DNA of 64,000 nt, taken from Pectobacterium carotovorum. GTDB lineage: Bacteria; Pseudomonadota; Gammaproteobacteria; Enterobacterales; Enterobacteriaceae. The notes under the pieces were generated by a model. The model did no database searches. It saw only the letters and a list, made by a program, of their open reading frames with translations, and was not told where the DNA came from. Shown here in pieces: positions 1 to 9,456 of the stretch; the first letter of the stretch is position 1; each line of letters starts with the position of its first letter. The translations under genes and the position numbers were made by a program. The stretch spans positions 620,001 through 684,000 of the forward strand of contig NZ_FQWI01000001.1 in the NCBI RefSeq assembly GCF_900129615.1, read 5' to 3'.

Positions 1-477
1 GTTCTTATCCTTCGAACGCACGCTGAATTCACCACCCAGATCGTCTTCCCAGTTCGGGCCGTTCTCGATTTTCTTCATCCGCTGACCGGTAATCAGCGAG
101 CGCGGACGGGCGACAGGCTGGTGCTTACCTTCCGGCGCTTTACGCAGATTCTGGTAGTCGTAGTCGAACGGCTCATAGTAGTCGTCGATTTCCGGTACAT
201 CTGGGTTAGCGAAGATTTTGGACAACACGCTGATACGGTTACCCATACGCGGTTCGAGCTTGCCGCTGATTTTACGGATCCAGCCGCCCTTCCATTTTTC
301 CTGATCTTCCCAGGCATGGGGATAACCCACGCCCGGTTTGGTTTCGACGTTGTTGAACCAGGCGTATTCCATCCCTTCACGGCTGGTCCAGACGTTTTTA
401 CAGCTAACGGAGCAGGTGTGACAGCCGATGCATTTGTCCAGATTCAGCACCATGCCCACTTGTGAACGAATTTTCAT
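1..477 (-). CDS. narH: Respiratory nitrate reductase beta subunit, 5' part only
   Basis: This is the N-terminal 159 residues of NarH, the iron-sulfur subunit that carries electrons from NarI to NarG in the membrane-bound nitrate reductase. The gene continues past the left edge of the window. The reading begins MKIRSQVGMVLNLDKCIGC, and the first ferredoxin-type cysteine cluster (CIGCHTC plus a further Cys, residues 16-26) is intact. The start codon overlaps the narG stop by one base (TGATG), which implies translational coupling in a narGHJI operon. The identification is firm from the N-terminal sequence and position. Confidence 0.97.
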   Translation of the reverse strand, partial: MKIRSQVGMVLNLDKCIGCHTCSVSCKNVWTSREGMEYAWFNNVETKPGVGYPHAWEDQEKWKGGWIRKISGKLEPRMGNRISVLSKIFANPDVPEIDDYYEPFDYDYQNLRKAPEGKHQPVARPRSLITGQRMKKIENGPNWEDDLGGEFSVRSKDKN

Positions 478-3400
478 CAGGCTTTCTCCTGCTGTACCGC
501 TTTCTGTACATAGTCCTGGCCTTCATCATCCAGCCAGTCGATGCGTTTCATTTTACGAACCACGACGAACTCATCGCGGTTTGACCCGACGGTGCCGTAG
601 TAGTTAAAGCCATAAGCCAATTGGGCATAGCCGCCGATCATATGGGTCGGTTTCGGCGTGATGCGGGTTACCGAGTTGTGAATACCGCCGCGCTGCTGGG
701 TAATTTCCGATCCCGGCAGGTTAATAATGCGTTCCTGCGCGTGGTACATCATGGTCATTCCCGCTGGCACACGCTGGCTGACAACCGCACGCGCCGTCAG
801 CGCACCGTTGGCGTTGAACGCTTCTACCCAGTCGTTATCCGCAATACCCAAATCACTGGCATCGTCTTCGCTCAGCCAGATAATCGGGCCGCCGCGACCC
901 AGCGTCAGCATCAACAGGTTGTCGCTGTACGTGGAGTGAATGCCCCATTTCTGGTGTGGCGTCAGGAAGTTCAGCGGTTTTTCCGGGTTGCCGTTAGGTT
1001 TCTTATTCATCACCGGCTCAGCCGCACGGGTATCAACCGGCGGACGGTATACCAACAGGCTTTCACCGAAGGCACGCATCCACTCATGGTCTTGATACAG
1101 CTGTTGGCGGCCAGACAGCGTACGCCACGGAATCAGCTCATGAACGTTGGTATAACAGGCGTTATAGGAAACGTGTTCGTCTTCCAAACCAGACCAGGTC
1201 GGGCTGGAGATGATCTTGCGCGGCTGCGCCTGAATATCGCGGAAGCGAATTTTCTCGTCTTCTTTATTCAGTGCCAGATGCGTGTGGTCACGACCGGTGA
1301 ATTTGCTCAGCGCTTCCCACGCCTTCACGGCCACCTGCCCGTTGGTTTCCGGGGCCAGAGACAGAATCACTTCTGCCGCATCGATCGCCGTTTCAATCTT
1401 CGGACGACCTGCCGCCGCACCGTCAGCCTTGGTGTAGTTCAGTTTTTTCAGGAAATCGACTTCGGTCTGTGTGTTCCAACCGATGCCTTTACCGCCGTTG
1501 CCCAGCTTGTCCATCAACGGACCAAGCGAGGTGAAACGTTCGTACAGGTTCGGGTAATCGCGCTCCACCATCATCAGGTGTGGTGCAGTTTTGCCCGGAA
1601 TCAGATCGCATTCGCCTTTTTTCCAGTCATCCACGCCGAACGGCTGCGCCATTTCTGCCGGGGAATCGTGTTGAATTGGCAAGGTAACCAGATCGGTTTC
1701 CTGACCAAGGTGTCCCTGACAGACGCGGGAGAAGGTTTTCGCGATGCCTTTGTAGATTTCCCAGTCGCTTTTGGAATCCCACGCCGGATCGACAGCCGCA
1801 GACAACGGGTGAATAAACGGATGCATATCCGAAGTATTCATGTCGTCTTTTTCGTACCAGGTTGCCGTTGGCAGGACGATGTCGGAATACAGGCAGGTGC
1901 TGGACATACGGAAATCAAGCGTCACCACCAGATCCAGTTTGCCTTCGACGCCTTGATCGCGCCATTCCACTTCTTCCGGCTTCACGCTGCCCGCCGTGCC
2001 CAGATCTTGCCCTTGAATACCGTGCTCCGTACCCAGCAGGTACTTCAGCATGTATTCGTGGCCTTTACCGGAGGAACCCAGCAGGTTAGAACGCCAGATG
2101 AACAAGTTGCGCGGGTAGTTTTGCGGGCTATCCGGCTGTTCAGCGGCAAATTTGATTTCGCCTGATTTCAACGCGGCAACGGTATATTCCTGCGGCGTAA
2201 CACCGGCAGCACGCGCTTTTTCTGCGATATCCAGCGGGTTAACGTTCAACTGCGGTGCAGATGGCAGCCAGCCCATACGTTCGGCACGCACGTTGAAGTC
2301 AATCATGCTGCCAGTAAAGCGGGATTTATCCGCCAGCGGTGACAGCAGTTCCTGCGGCGCGACGGTTTCATAACGCCACTGGCTGGAATGGTTATAGAAG
2401 AACGACGTACTGTTCATGTGACGAGGAGGACGCTGCCAGTCCAGACCAAACGCTAACGGCGTCCAACCGGTTTGCGGACGCAGTTTTTCTTGTCCGACGT
2501 AGTGCGCCCAACCACCACCGCTCTGACCAACACAGCCGCAGAAAATCAGCATGTTGATAATGCCGCGGTAGTTCATGTCCATGTGGTACCAGTGGTTGAT
2601 ACCGGCACCGACGATGATCATCGAACGACCGTGCGTTTTATCGGCGTTATCCGCAAATTCACGCGCAATGCGGATGATGTTCTGACGAGAAACGCCAGTA
2701 ATTTTCTCAGCCCAGGCTGGGCTGTACGCTTTCACATCGTCGTAATCGCGCGCGCAGTTGTCGTCGTCCAGACCACGATCCAGGCCGTAGTTCGCCATCG
2801 TCAGATCATACACGCAGGCAACCAGCGCTTCGCTACCGTCAGCCAGCGTCAGACGCTTAACCGGCAGTTTGTGCAGCAGGATTTCTTCTAGCGCAACGTT
2901 GTTGAAATGTTCGCTGACCGCGCCGCCAAAATACGGGAAGCCGACATCAACCACATCGTCGTGCGACCCCAGCAGGCTCAAGCGCAGCTTCACTTCTTCG
3001 CCGCTCACGCCGTCGCGTTGTTCCAGGTTCCATTTGCCCTGATCGCCCCAACGGTAGCCGATCGACCCTTGCGGTGCAGTCAGGTTGCCGCTTTCATCGT
3101 CAATCGCGATGGTTTTCCACTGCGGGTTGTTGTCTTGGCCAAGGTTATCCACCAGATCGGAAGCACGCAGCATACGACCTGCCGCGTAGTAGCCATCTTC
3201 ACGCGGCTCCAGCAGCACCAGCATCGGTAAGTCCGTGTATTGACGAACGTACTCGCTGAAATACTGGCTCGGTTTGTCGAGGTGGAACTCTTTCAGAATA
3301 ACGTGGCCCATTGCCAGCGCCATCGCGCTGTCGGTACCTTGTTTCGGGTTCAGCCAGTGGTCACACAGCTTGGCGATTTCAGCGTAGTCCGGCGTGACCG

Positions 3401-4238
3401 CAACGGTTTTGGTGCCTTTATAGCGAACTTCCGTAAAGAAGTGGGCATCTGGCGTACGGGTTTGCGGAACGTTAGAGCCCCAGGCAATGATGTAAGAGGA
3501 GTTATACCAGTCTGCCGACTCCGGTACGTCAGTCTGCTCACCCCAGGTCATGGGTGACGCCGGTGGCAAGTCACAGTACCAGTCATAGAAGCTCAGGCAC
3601 ACGCCGCCGAGCAGAGAAAGGTAACGCGCACCGGCCGCGTAGGACACCATCGACATCGCAGGAATCGGTGAGAAACCGATCACGCGGTCTGGGCCATAGG
3701 TTTTGGCGGTGTAAACGTTAGAGGCAGCGATCAGCTCGTTAACTTCGTTCCAGTCAGAACGAACGAAACCACCACGGCCACGAATTTGTTTGTAGTATTT
3801 GGTTTTTTCGGGGTCATTGACGATGGACGCCCAGGCATCAACCGGATCGCTGTGCGTCAACTTTGCTTCACGCCACAGCTTCATCAGGCGCTTACGCATC
3901 ATCGGGTATTTCAGGCGGTTAGCGCTGTAAAGATACCAGGAGTAGCTGGCTCCGCGCGGGCAGCCGCGAGGTTCATGGTTAGGCAGGTCCGGGCGGGTAC
4001 GCGGGTAGTCAGTCTGCTGCGTTTCCCACGTCACCAGACCGTTTTTCACATAAATCTTCCAGCTGCATGAACCGGTACAGTTTACCCCGTGGGTAGAACG
4101 TACGATTTTGTCATGCTGCCAGCGACTGCGATAGCCGTCTTCCCAGTCACGATTGGTATTGAGGGTCTGGCCATGACCATCAGAAAACGGTTCGGCCAGT
4201 TGTTTGAAGTAACGTAACCGGTCAAGGAATTTGCTCAT
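477..4238 (-). CDS. narG: Respiratory nitrate reductase alpha subunit NarG
   Basis: NarG is the molybdenum bis-MGD catalytic subunit that reduces nitrate to nitrite at the cytoplasmic face of the inner membrane. The protein has 1253 residues, close to the roughly 1247 of E. coli. The FS0 cluster ligands are visible as His50, Cys54, Cys58 and Cys93, and the Mo-ligand region (SFYDWYCDLPP, near residue 220) is present. The start MSKFLDRLRYFKQLAEP matches the family, and a GGAGAGTCC Shine-Dalgarno region precedes it. The gene is first in narGHJI, behind a perfect FNR box. No disruption is seen. Confidence 0.98.
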   Translation of the reverse strand: MSKFLDRLRYFKQLAEPFSDGHGQTLNTNRDWEDGYRSRWQHDKIVRSTHGVNCTGSCSWKIYVKNGLVTWETQQTDYPRTRPDLPNHEPRGCPRGASYSWYLYSANRLKYPMMRKRLMKLWREAKLTHSDPVDAWASIVNDPEKTKYYKQIRGRGGFVRSDWNEVNELIAASNVYTAKTYGPDRVIGFSPIPAMSMVSYAAGARYLSLLGGVCLSFYDWYCDLPPASPMTWGEQTDVPESADWYNSSYIIAWGSNVPQTRTPDAHFFTEVRYKGTKTVAVTPDYAEIAKLCDHWLNPKQGTDSAMALAMGHVILKEFHLDKPSQYFSEYVRQYTDLPMLVLLEPREDGYYAAGRMLRASDLVDNLGQDNNPQWKTIAIDDESGNLTAPQGSIGYRWGDQGKWNLEQRDGVSGEEVKLRLSLLGSHDDVVDVGFPYFGGAVSEHFNNVALEEILLHKLPVKRLTLADGSEALVACVYDLTMANYGLDRGLDDDNCARDYDDVKAYSPAWAEKITGVSRQNIIRIAREFADNADKTHGRSMIIVGAGINHWYHMDMNYRGIINMLIFCGCVGQSGGGWAHYVGQEKLRPQTGWTPLAFGLDWQRPPRHMNSTSFFYNHSSQWRYETVAPQELLSPLADKSRFTGSMIDFNVRAERMGWLPSAPQLNVNPLDIAEKARAAGVTPQEYTVAALKSGEIKFAAEQPDSPQNYPRNLFIWRSNLLGSSGKGHEYMLKYLLGTEHGIQGQDLGTAGSVKPEEVEWRDQGVEGKLDLVVTLDFRMSSTCLYSDIVLPTATWYEKDDMNTSDMHPFIHPLSAAVDPAWDSKSDWEIYKGIAKTFSRVCQGHLGQETDLVTLPIQHDSPAEMAQPFGVDDWKKGECDLIPGKTAPHLMMVERDYPNLYERFTSLGPLMDKLGNGGKGIGWNTQTEVDFLKKLNYTKADGAAAGRPKIETAIDAAEVILSLAPETNGQVAVKAWEALSKFTGRDHTHLALNKEDEKIRFRDIQAQPRKIISSPTWSGLEDEHVSYNACYTNVHELIPWRTLSGRQQLYQDHEWMRAFGESLLVYRPPVDTRAAEPVMNKKPNGNPEKPLNFLTPHQKWGIHSTYSDNLLMLTLGRGGPIIWLSEDDASDLGIADNDWVEAFNANGALTARAVVSQRVPAGMTMMYHAQERIINLPGSEITQQRGGIHNSVTRITPKPTHMIGGYAQLAYGFNYYGTVGSNRDEFVVVRKMKRIDWLDDEGQDYVQKAVQQEKA

Positions 4239-4330
4239 CCGGACTCTCCTGCTGCGAAGCCTGCTGGCCCCTGTCGTTATGAAATGCTCGTAGCAGACAT
4301 CTGTTTTTGCTTACGACACATCGCTCAAGT

Positions 4331-4379
4331 TGGCGCTAGGGTATCCAGCAACCGCGTGGTCAAACTTGATAACGATCAA
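4331..4379 (-). promoter_or_regulatory. FNR-dependent promoter of narGHJI
   Basis: TTGATAACGATCAA at 4366-4379 matches the FNR consensus TTGAT-N4-ATCAA in all ten defined positions. Its centre lies 41.5 bp from a start site predicted at about 4331, and the hexamer TACCCT (4338-4343, minus strand) falls exactly in the -10 position. This gives a class II FNR promoter with a leader of about 93 nt. TACTCCG on the minus strand near 4401 resembles a NarL heptamer (TACYYMT), as expected for a nitrate-induced operon, but that is weaker. Confidence 0.85.
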
Positions 4380-4502
4380 GAGTGTCACCCTGTGAAAAAC
4401 GGAGTACACCGCCAACTACCACCAAAGAATTATTATGAAAAAATCACATAATTAATTGATTTTAAAAGATAAAAATAAAACCATTCGTTTTGTGCTTATA
4501 CT

Positions 4503-4970
4503 GAATTCATACACACGACTATTTAGAGGTAGTAGTCGGGAGGCGACGAAAAATTGCTCGAACAAGAGAGATGACATATGGACGTTTTAGTATGGGGATA
4601 AGCCCCAAGATCACAGAATGTTCTGTCCTTATTTTTTCCGGCGTAAGAATTGTGCTGAGGTGAGCGTGACTGCCGGGTGAGCCGCATGGAAGCGGCGAAA
4701 ATCCGTGCCGCGTCGGGAACGCGTCACGGGTGGCCCGAATAGCAGTCACGAACGCCGAAGGTATCGCGTAGCGACACAATTAGCGCCAACAAGCCAGAGG
4801 TCAAGGAGCGCGGCAATTGAGCGCTCTTTGTCGGGCGCACGCTACGGAGTAGCATGAAAATAACAGTGTTAATAGCGCACGAAACCGCCTCTTAGCCGGC
4901 ATAAAAATGTAGCTAGGAGGCAGTTGGGAGGAATGAAGCAAGTCAACTCAACGCTTAGCGTTGCTTTCTG
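4503..4970 (+). ncRNA. Candidate structured RNA or palindromic element between narK and narG
   Basis: This stretch has no convincing ORF but dense nested inverted repeats. A 6 bp stem (4639-4644/4752-4757) and a 9 bp stem (4665-4673/4742-4750) enclose three hairpins: 4681-4696, 4709-4723 and 4727-4737. Further hairpins lie at 4535-4547, 4841-4853 and 4887-4921. On the plus strand several loops present GGA (ATGGAA, CGGGA, GGAGG, CGGAG), as in RNAs that bind CsrA/RsmA. TATACT at 4497-4502 could be a -10, and the hairpin 4949-4963 followed by CTTTCT could terminate. It lacks repeated AGGATG motifs of canonical CsrB/RsmB, and the end overlaps the 3' end of narK. A degenerate mobile palindrome is the main alternative. 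Confidence 0.4.
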
Positions 4971-6343
4971 GCATAGAACAGCCAGGTCACCAATACGCAC
5001 ACGACGTAGCACACCACAAATACCTTCATCGCACCGGTGGGTGAACCCGTTAACTCAAGCGACATCCCAAAAGCCTGAGGAATGAAGAAGCCGCCGATAG
5101 CACCAATGGCTGAGATAAAGCCCAGCGCCGCTGCGGTATCCGTGGCTGCCGCACGCTGCGCATCCGCATCACTTCCACCCTGTGTTTTCACGCGATCTGC
5201 CGTTAATTTACGGAAAATTACGGCGATCATCTGGAATGTGGAGCCACTACCCAGGCCGGCCGTCAGGAACAACATCATGAAAATACCAAAGAACATGCCG
5301 AATGAACCGGCAGAGTTCGCACCAGGCAGAGACTGGAATAACAACACGGAGAAAATCACCATCAGGATGAAGTTAATCAACGTCACCTTCACCCCACCAA
5401 AGCGGTCAGACAACATTCCGCCAACCGGACGCGCCAGCGCCCCCAGCAGTGGCCCAAAGAACGCGTAGTACAGAATTACGATATCGGGAAACTGCGTTCT
5501 GGCCAGCATACCAAAACCAGCCGAAAAACCGATAAATGAGCCAAAGGTGGACAAATACAGAAAGCTAAGTACCCACAGGTGCATTTGCTTCAAAACGGGC
5601 AACTGCTTGCGTATCGACGCATTGGCAGTCGACAGATCGTTCATACCAAACCAGGCAGCGGTTGCAGCAATAACCAAAAATGGTACCCACATCCAGGCGG
5701 CATGATGCAGCCAGATCTGGTTGCCGTCAGGCTGAACAACGCCATTGCCGGAAAAACCCAGAATCGGCAGGAAAATCACCACTGGCACCAGCAGTTGCAT
5801 CACGCTCACGCCGAGGTTACCCAGTCCGCCGTTGATGCCTAACGCGCTACCCTGACGTGATTTAGGGAAGAAGAAGCTGATGTTCGCCATGCTGGACGCG
5901 AAATTCGCCCCCGCGAAACCACACAGCAGAGAAATCGTCACGAAGACGCTGTACGGCGTTTGCGGATTCTGTACGGCAAAGCCAAGCCAGATACACGGGA
6001 TAACCAGAATGATGGTACTTAACGTCGTCCAACGGCGACCGCCAACCATGGGGATCACGAAGGAGTAAGGAACGCGTAACAGCGCGCCGGAAACGGAAGG
6101 CAGCGCGGTAAGCAAAAATAGCTGGTCTGTGGTAAAACTAAATCCGACCTTGTTTAGGTTAACGGCCACGGTGCTGAAAATCATCCAGACACAAAACGAC
6201 AACAGCAGGCACGGTACGGAGATCCAAAGGTTACGCTGTGCTATCCGTTGTCCACCAGATTGCCAGAATTTTGTATCTTCAGGATTCCATTCCCTTATCA
6301 GCGTGCTTTGCGATACTTTTTCGGGTGATGAAGGCTGCGTCAT
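4955..6343 (-). CDS. narK: Nitrate/nitrite transporter NarK
   Basis: NarK is a major facilitator superfamily protein of the inner membrane that imports nitrate and exports nitrite for anaerobic respiration. The 462 residues match the usual length (about 463 in E. coli). Both nitrate signature segments are recognisable: a Gly-rich stretch with GFAGANFASSMANISFFFP and a second around GFISAIGAIGGFF. I chose the internal ATG (MTQPSSPEKV) rather than one 15 codons upstream because TCGAGG sits 7 bases before it and the length then fits. The gene is transcribed toward narG and has its own FNR promoter. Confidence 0.95.
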   Translation of the reverse strand: MTQPSSPEKVSQSTLIREWNPEDTKFWQSGGQRIAQRNLWISVPCLLLSFCVWMIFSTVAVNLNKVGFSFTTDQLFLLTALPSVSGALLRVPYSFVIPMVGGRRWTTLSTIILVIPCIWLGFAVQNPQTPYSVFVTISLLCGFAGANFASSMANISFFFPKSRQGSALGINGGLGNLGVSVMQLLVPVVIFLPILGFSGNGVVQPDGNQIWLHHAAWMWVPFLVIAATAAWFGMNDLSTANASIRKQLPVLKQMHLWVLSFLYLSTFGSFIGFSAGFGMLARTQFPDIVILYYAFFGPLLGALARPVGGMLSDRFGGVKVTLINFILMVIFSVLLFQSLPGANSAGSFGMFFGIFMMLFLTAGLGSGSTFQMIAVIFRKLTADRVKTQGGSDADAQRAAATDTAAALGFISAIGAIGGFFIPQAFGMSLELTGSPTGAMKVFVVCYVVCVLVTWLFYARKQR

Positions 6344-6376
6344 AAAAACCTCGATAAATAAAAACGCGGTAGAATT

Positions 6377-6425
6377 AAGGCGCAACATTAGGGATTACAC
6401 CGCAGGTAAAGTTGATGCAAATCAA
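6377..6425 (-). promoter_or_regulatory. FNR-dependent promoter of narK
   Basis: TTGATGCAAATCAA at 6412-6425 is a perfect FNR box. With -41.5 spacing the start site falls near 6377, and TAATGT (minus strand, 6385-6390) lies at the -10 position. The leader to the chosen ATG is about 34 nt. Confidence 0.8.
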
Positions 6426-6573
6426 CGCGCTGTCAGGTAAAAAAACCGAGTAAAAATAACCACACTCCTTAATGAGTAATAAAAATAGAAAAATAAGCAA
6501 CGATAATTCAAGCTGTTATATCTCTATTTTTTCTTACTGTCATATCCCCTTTCAAGGCGCGGATATTCGGTGG

Positions 6574-6589
6574 TACTCACTAGTAGGTA
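6574..6589. promoter_or_regulatory. NarL/NarP 7-2-7 inverted heptamer site
   Basis: TACTCAC at 6574-6580 and GTAGGTA at 6583-6589 form two inverted heptamers separated by two bases, the arrangement bound by phosphorylated NarL and NarP (TACYYMT-N2-AKRRGTA). Each half differs from consensus at one base. The site lies about 90 bp before narX and about 230 bp before narK in the opposite direction, so it could serve either or both. Confidence 0.55.
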
Positions 6590-6679
6590 TGGGGTTATCA
6601 TGTAGGATCGGGAAAAATGCCAAAAGGGTTATCCTTCTCGGTACTGGTTTTCTACTCCTCCAGCAGAGGTCGCTTTATT

Positions 6680-8488
6680 ATGTTGAAACGTTTCCTGCTG
6701 CCGCTGTCGCTCGTCAATCAGGTTGTACTATTGATGCTGCTACTCGGTTTGCTGGGTATTGCAGGTATGTCGGTTTCCAGTTGGATGTCTCAAAGCATTC
6801 AAGGGAACGCGCACGCCATTAATAAAGCGGGCTCGCTTCGTATGCAGAGTTACCGCCTGCTCTCGATGGTGCCACTCTCTGCCGAGAATGAAATTTACCT
6901 GCAAGAACTGGAAGAAGACGAAATCAGCAGCGACCTGCAACAGGCAGTACGTCGGGAAGGGCTCAGTGAACAATTCACTGAACTGCGCGTGTTCTGGCTG
7001 GAGAATCTGCAACCGCATTTGCGGCAGGCAACGCACTCCGCGGATGCCTCGGCGGATGTCGCCCGCTTCGTGAAACAGCTCGACGATCTGGTTTCCGCCA
7101 TCGATCATAAAACCGAACAGCGGTTGAGGATGGTCACGCTAGTGCAGCGCATCTTCATCGGCATCATGTTTATTCTGCTGGTCACGACGTTCTTTTACCT
7201 GCGTCGCCGCCTGTTGGGGCCGTGGCGACGTCTGGTTGCGATGGCGCAGGCTATTGGTCACGGTGATTTCACCCAGCGCGTTGCCATCAACGGCCATGAT
7301 GAAATGAGCACGCTGGGACAGGTGCTGAACAGCATGTCGGATGAACTTTCCGCCATGTACCACAGTCTGGAACTGCGCGTCGCCGAGAAAACAGCCGACC
7401 TGCAACAAAAAAACGATCTGCTTTCTTTCCTTTATCGCGCCAGTCGACGCCTGCATACCGGGGCTCCGCTGTGTAGCCGACTAATGCCGATCCTGAACGA
7501 ACTGCCGTCGCTGACCCCGCTGCGCAATATTCAACTGCGACTATATGAAGATAATAATCAGGAACAATTTCACCAGTTTAGCGATAGTAGCCAGTCGCAG
7601 CCGGATCACTGCCCGGATAACAGCTGTCAGAGCTGCGGTATGCAGGCAAAACGGGAAGAACTGCCGGGCGAACCTCACTGCTGGGATCTGCACGATAAAC
7701 ACGGACAATATGGCGTCGTGTTAGCCACGCTGCCGGGCAACACCGTGCTGAGCCGCGATCAGAATCAGTTACTGAATACCTTATTGGAGCAGTTGACCAG
7801 CACGCTGGCGCTGGAGCGTCAATCCAACCATCAACAGCAGTTGATGCTCATGGAAGAACGCGCCACGATTGCACGCGAGCTACACGACTCTATCGCCCAG
7901 TCTCTCTCCTGCCTGAAAATTCAGGTGAGCTGCCTGCAAATGCAGGGCGGCGATTTGCCACCCGCGTCGCAGCAGTTGCTGACGGAAATGCGGGAAGAGT
8001 TGAATACCGCCTATCGCCAACTACGTGAGCTGCTGACGACGTTCCGGCTGAAGCTGTCGGAATCCGGTTTACTTGCCGCGCTGCGGGCGTCGGTCGATGA
8101 ATTCAGTAAGCGGCTTGGATACCCCATCGAATTACATTACCGCCTGCCGCCGCAGTCGGTCTCCGCTCATCAAGGCATTCACGTTCTGCAAATTGTGCGT
8201 GAAGCGCTGAGCAATATTTATAAACACGCGCAGGCCACACAGGTCGATATTACGCTGCAACTGCGTCAGGGTTATATCGAACTCAGCGTAGCCGACAATG
8301 GCATCGGTATCCCTGATGATGCCAGCCGTGCCAACCACTATGGGCTTATTATCATGCGCGACCGTGCACGGGGTTTGCACGGCGAATGCATTGTTCGACG
8401 CCGGCCGTCGGGGGGCACTGAAGTCAATGTCAACTTCCTCTCCGAATACCGTCACCGGCTGCCATTAACAGGAGAAACTCATGATTAA
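6680..8488 (+). CDS. narX: Nitrate/nitrite sensor histidine kinase NarX
   Basis: NarX is the inner-membrane kinase that senses nitrate and nitrite in the periplasm and phosphorylates NarL. The protein has 602 residues (E. coli 598). A first membrane segment (residues 10-30) is followed by the ligand-sensing P-box [19 protein letters not shown] (43-61). A second membrane segment and HAMP region follow, then a Cys cluster (CPDNSCQSC). The HPK7-type H-box has [11 protein letters not shown] with phospho-acceptor His402, and an ATPase with DNGIGIP completes it. The start [11 protein letters not shown] was chosen over one 21 codons upstream because it fits the family and AGAGG lies 11 bases before it. 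The gene overlaps narL by 8 bases. Confidence 0.97.
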   Translation: MLKRFLLPLSLVNQVVLLMLLLGLLGIAGMSVSSWMSQSIQGNAHAINKAGSLRMQSYRLLSMVPLSAENEIYLQELEEDEISSDLQQAVRREGLSEQFTELRVFWLENLQPHLRQATHSADASADVARFVKQLDDLVSAIDHKTEQRLRMVTLVQRIFIGIMFILLVTTFFYLRRRLLGPWRRLVAMAQAIGHGDFTQRVAINGHDEMSTLGQVLNSMSDELSAMYHSLELRVAEKTADLQQKNDLLSFLYRASRRLHTGAPLCSRLMPILNELPSLTPLRNIQLRLYEDNNQEQFHQFSDSSQSQPDHCPDNSCQSCGMQAKREELPGEPHCWDLHDKHGQYGVVLATLPGNTVLSRDQNQLLNTLLEQLTSTLALERQSNHQQQLMLMEERATIARELHDSIAQSLSCLKIQVSCLQMQGGDLPPASQQLLTEMREELNTAYRQLRELLTTFRLKLSESGLLAALRASVDEFSKRLGYPIELHYRLPPQSVSAHQGIHVLQIVREALSNIYKHAQATQVDITLQLRQGYIELSVADNGIGIPDDASRANHYGLIIMRDRARGLHGECIVRRRPSGGTEVNVNFLSEYRHRLPLTGETHD

Positions 8489-9131
8489 CGAAGATGCCGC
8501 CACCCTACTGCTGATTGATGACCATCCCATGTTGCGGAATGGCGTTAAGCAACTCATCAGCATGGACCCAGAATTGCAGGTGGCAGGTGAAGCCAGTCAC
8601 GGCGAACAGGGTGTCGAGCTAGCGGAACAGCTGGACCCGGATTTGATTCTGCTCGATTTGAACATGCCCGGCATGAATGGTCTGGAAACGTTGAATCGTC
8701 TGCGGGAAAAATCGCTGTCTGGCCGCATTGTCGTCTTTAGCGTTTCCAACCATGAAGACGATGTTGTCAATGCCTTGAAAAATGGTGCCGATGGTTACCT
8801 GCTGAAAGATATGGAGCCGGAAGATTTACTGGCTGCGCTGCATCAGGCGGCATCAGGAAAAATGGTGCTGAGTGAAACGTTGACGCCGATTTTGGCCGCC
8901 AGCCTGCGTGAAAGCCGCCACAGCAGCGACCGGGACATTCAGCAGCTCACGCCGCGCGAACGCGATATCCTGAAGCTGCTGGCTCAGGGATTATCCAATA
9001 AAGTGATTGCCCGCAAGCTCACGATTACTGAAAGTACCGTTAAGGTTCACGTCAAACACCTGTTGAAAAAAATGAAGCTAAAATCACGGGTTGAAGCGGC
9101 CGTCTGGGTATTACAAGAAAAAGTCATTTAA
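8481..9131 (+). CDS. narL: Nitrate response regulator NarL
   Basis: NarL is the DNA-binding partner of NarX. It activates narGHJI and narK and represses alternative respiratory genes when nitrate is present. The 216 residues equal the E. coli length. The receiver domain shows the acidic pair Asp13-Asp14 and phospho-acceptor Asp59 (LLDLNMPG), and the C-terminal LuxR-type HTH shows [19 protein letters not shown]. The start lies inside the end of narX, so the two are co-translated. Confidence 0.97.
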   Translation: MINEDAATLLLIDDHPMLRNGVKQLISMDPELQVAGEASHGEQGVELAEQLDPDLILLDLNMPGMNGLETLNRLREKSLSGRIVVFSVSNHEDDVVNALKNGADGYLLKDMEPEDLLAALHQAASGKMVLSETLTPILAASLRESRHSSDRDIQQLTPRERDILKLLAQGLSNKVIARKLTITESTVKVHVKHLLKKMKLKSRVEAAVWVLQEKVI

Positions 9132-9456
9132 TCAAATCGTCACAAGATACCGCTATTGTCAGCGGTACGGATAAGGCGCTCTGGCGCCCTTCCGTCCGAG
9201 ATTATCCTCGCGTGAGCGAGGATGCCGCCGTCGTTGATAAAAACCCCGTCGTTGATAAAAACCCGTCGTTGATAAAAACAAAGTTGATGAAAATAATTGT
9301 TGGAAATACCATCAACGCCCCGCCCAATCTAAACGGTTGCTAAACGGCACCGGCATTTATAGCCATTATCCTAATTAATGTGACGTTGCTCTCGTCTAAA
9401 CTAGTTCGTAATCGCATTTATCGGCTTTTACACCGAGTTTAACGTTGAGGAACAAC
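9132..9456 (+). other. Gap after narL: hairpins and a short tandem repeat
   Basis: No gene is seen. An 8 bp perfect hairpin with loop GTGA (9204-9223) may end narL transcription but lacks a T tract. CGTCGTTGATAAAAAC is repeated three times (9229-9244, 9247-9262, 9264-9279). The promoter of the next gene is presumably between 9340 and 9430 but I cannot fix it. Confidence 0.6.

Noticed and set aside
621-2165. 514-codon frame on the plus strand
   Set aside because: It is wholly antisense to narG and reflects codon bias of the real gene.
4519-4779. 86-codon frame on the minus strand between narK and narG
   Set aside because: It lies across the nested inverted repeats, has no ribosome site and its composition is explained by those repeats.
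4503-4970. Identity with RsmB/CsrB
   Set aside because: GGA loops are present, but the characteristic repeated AGGATG motifs and a strong terminator are missing, so the name was not applied.
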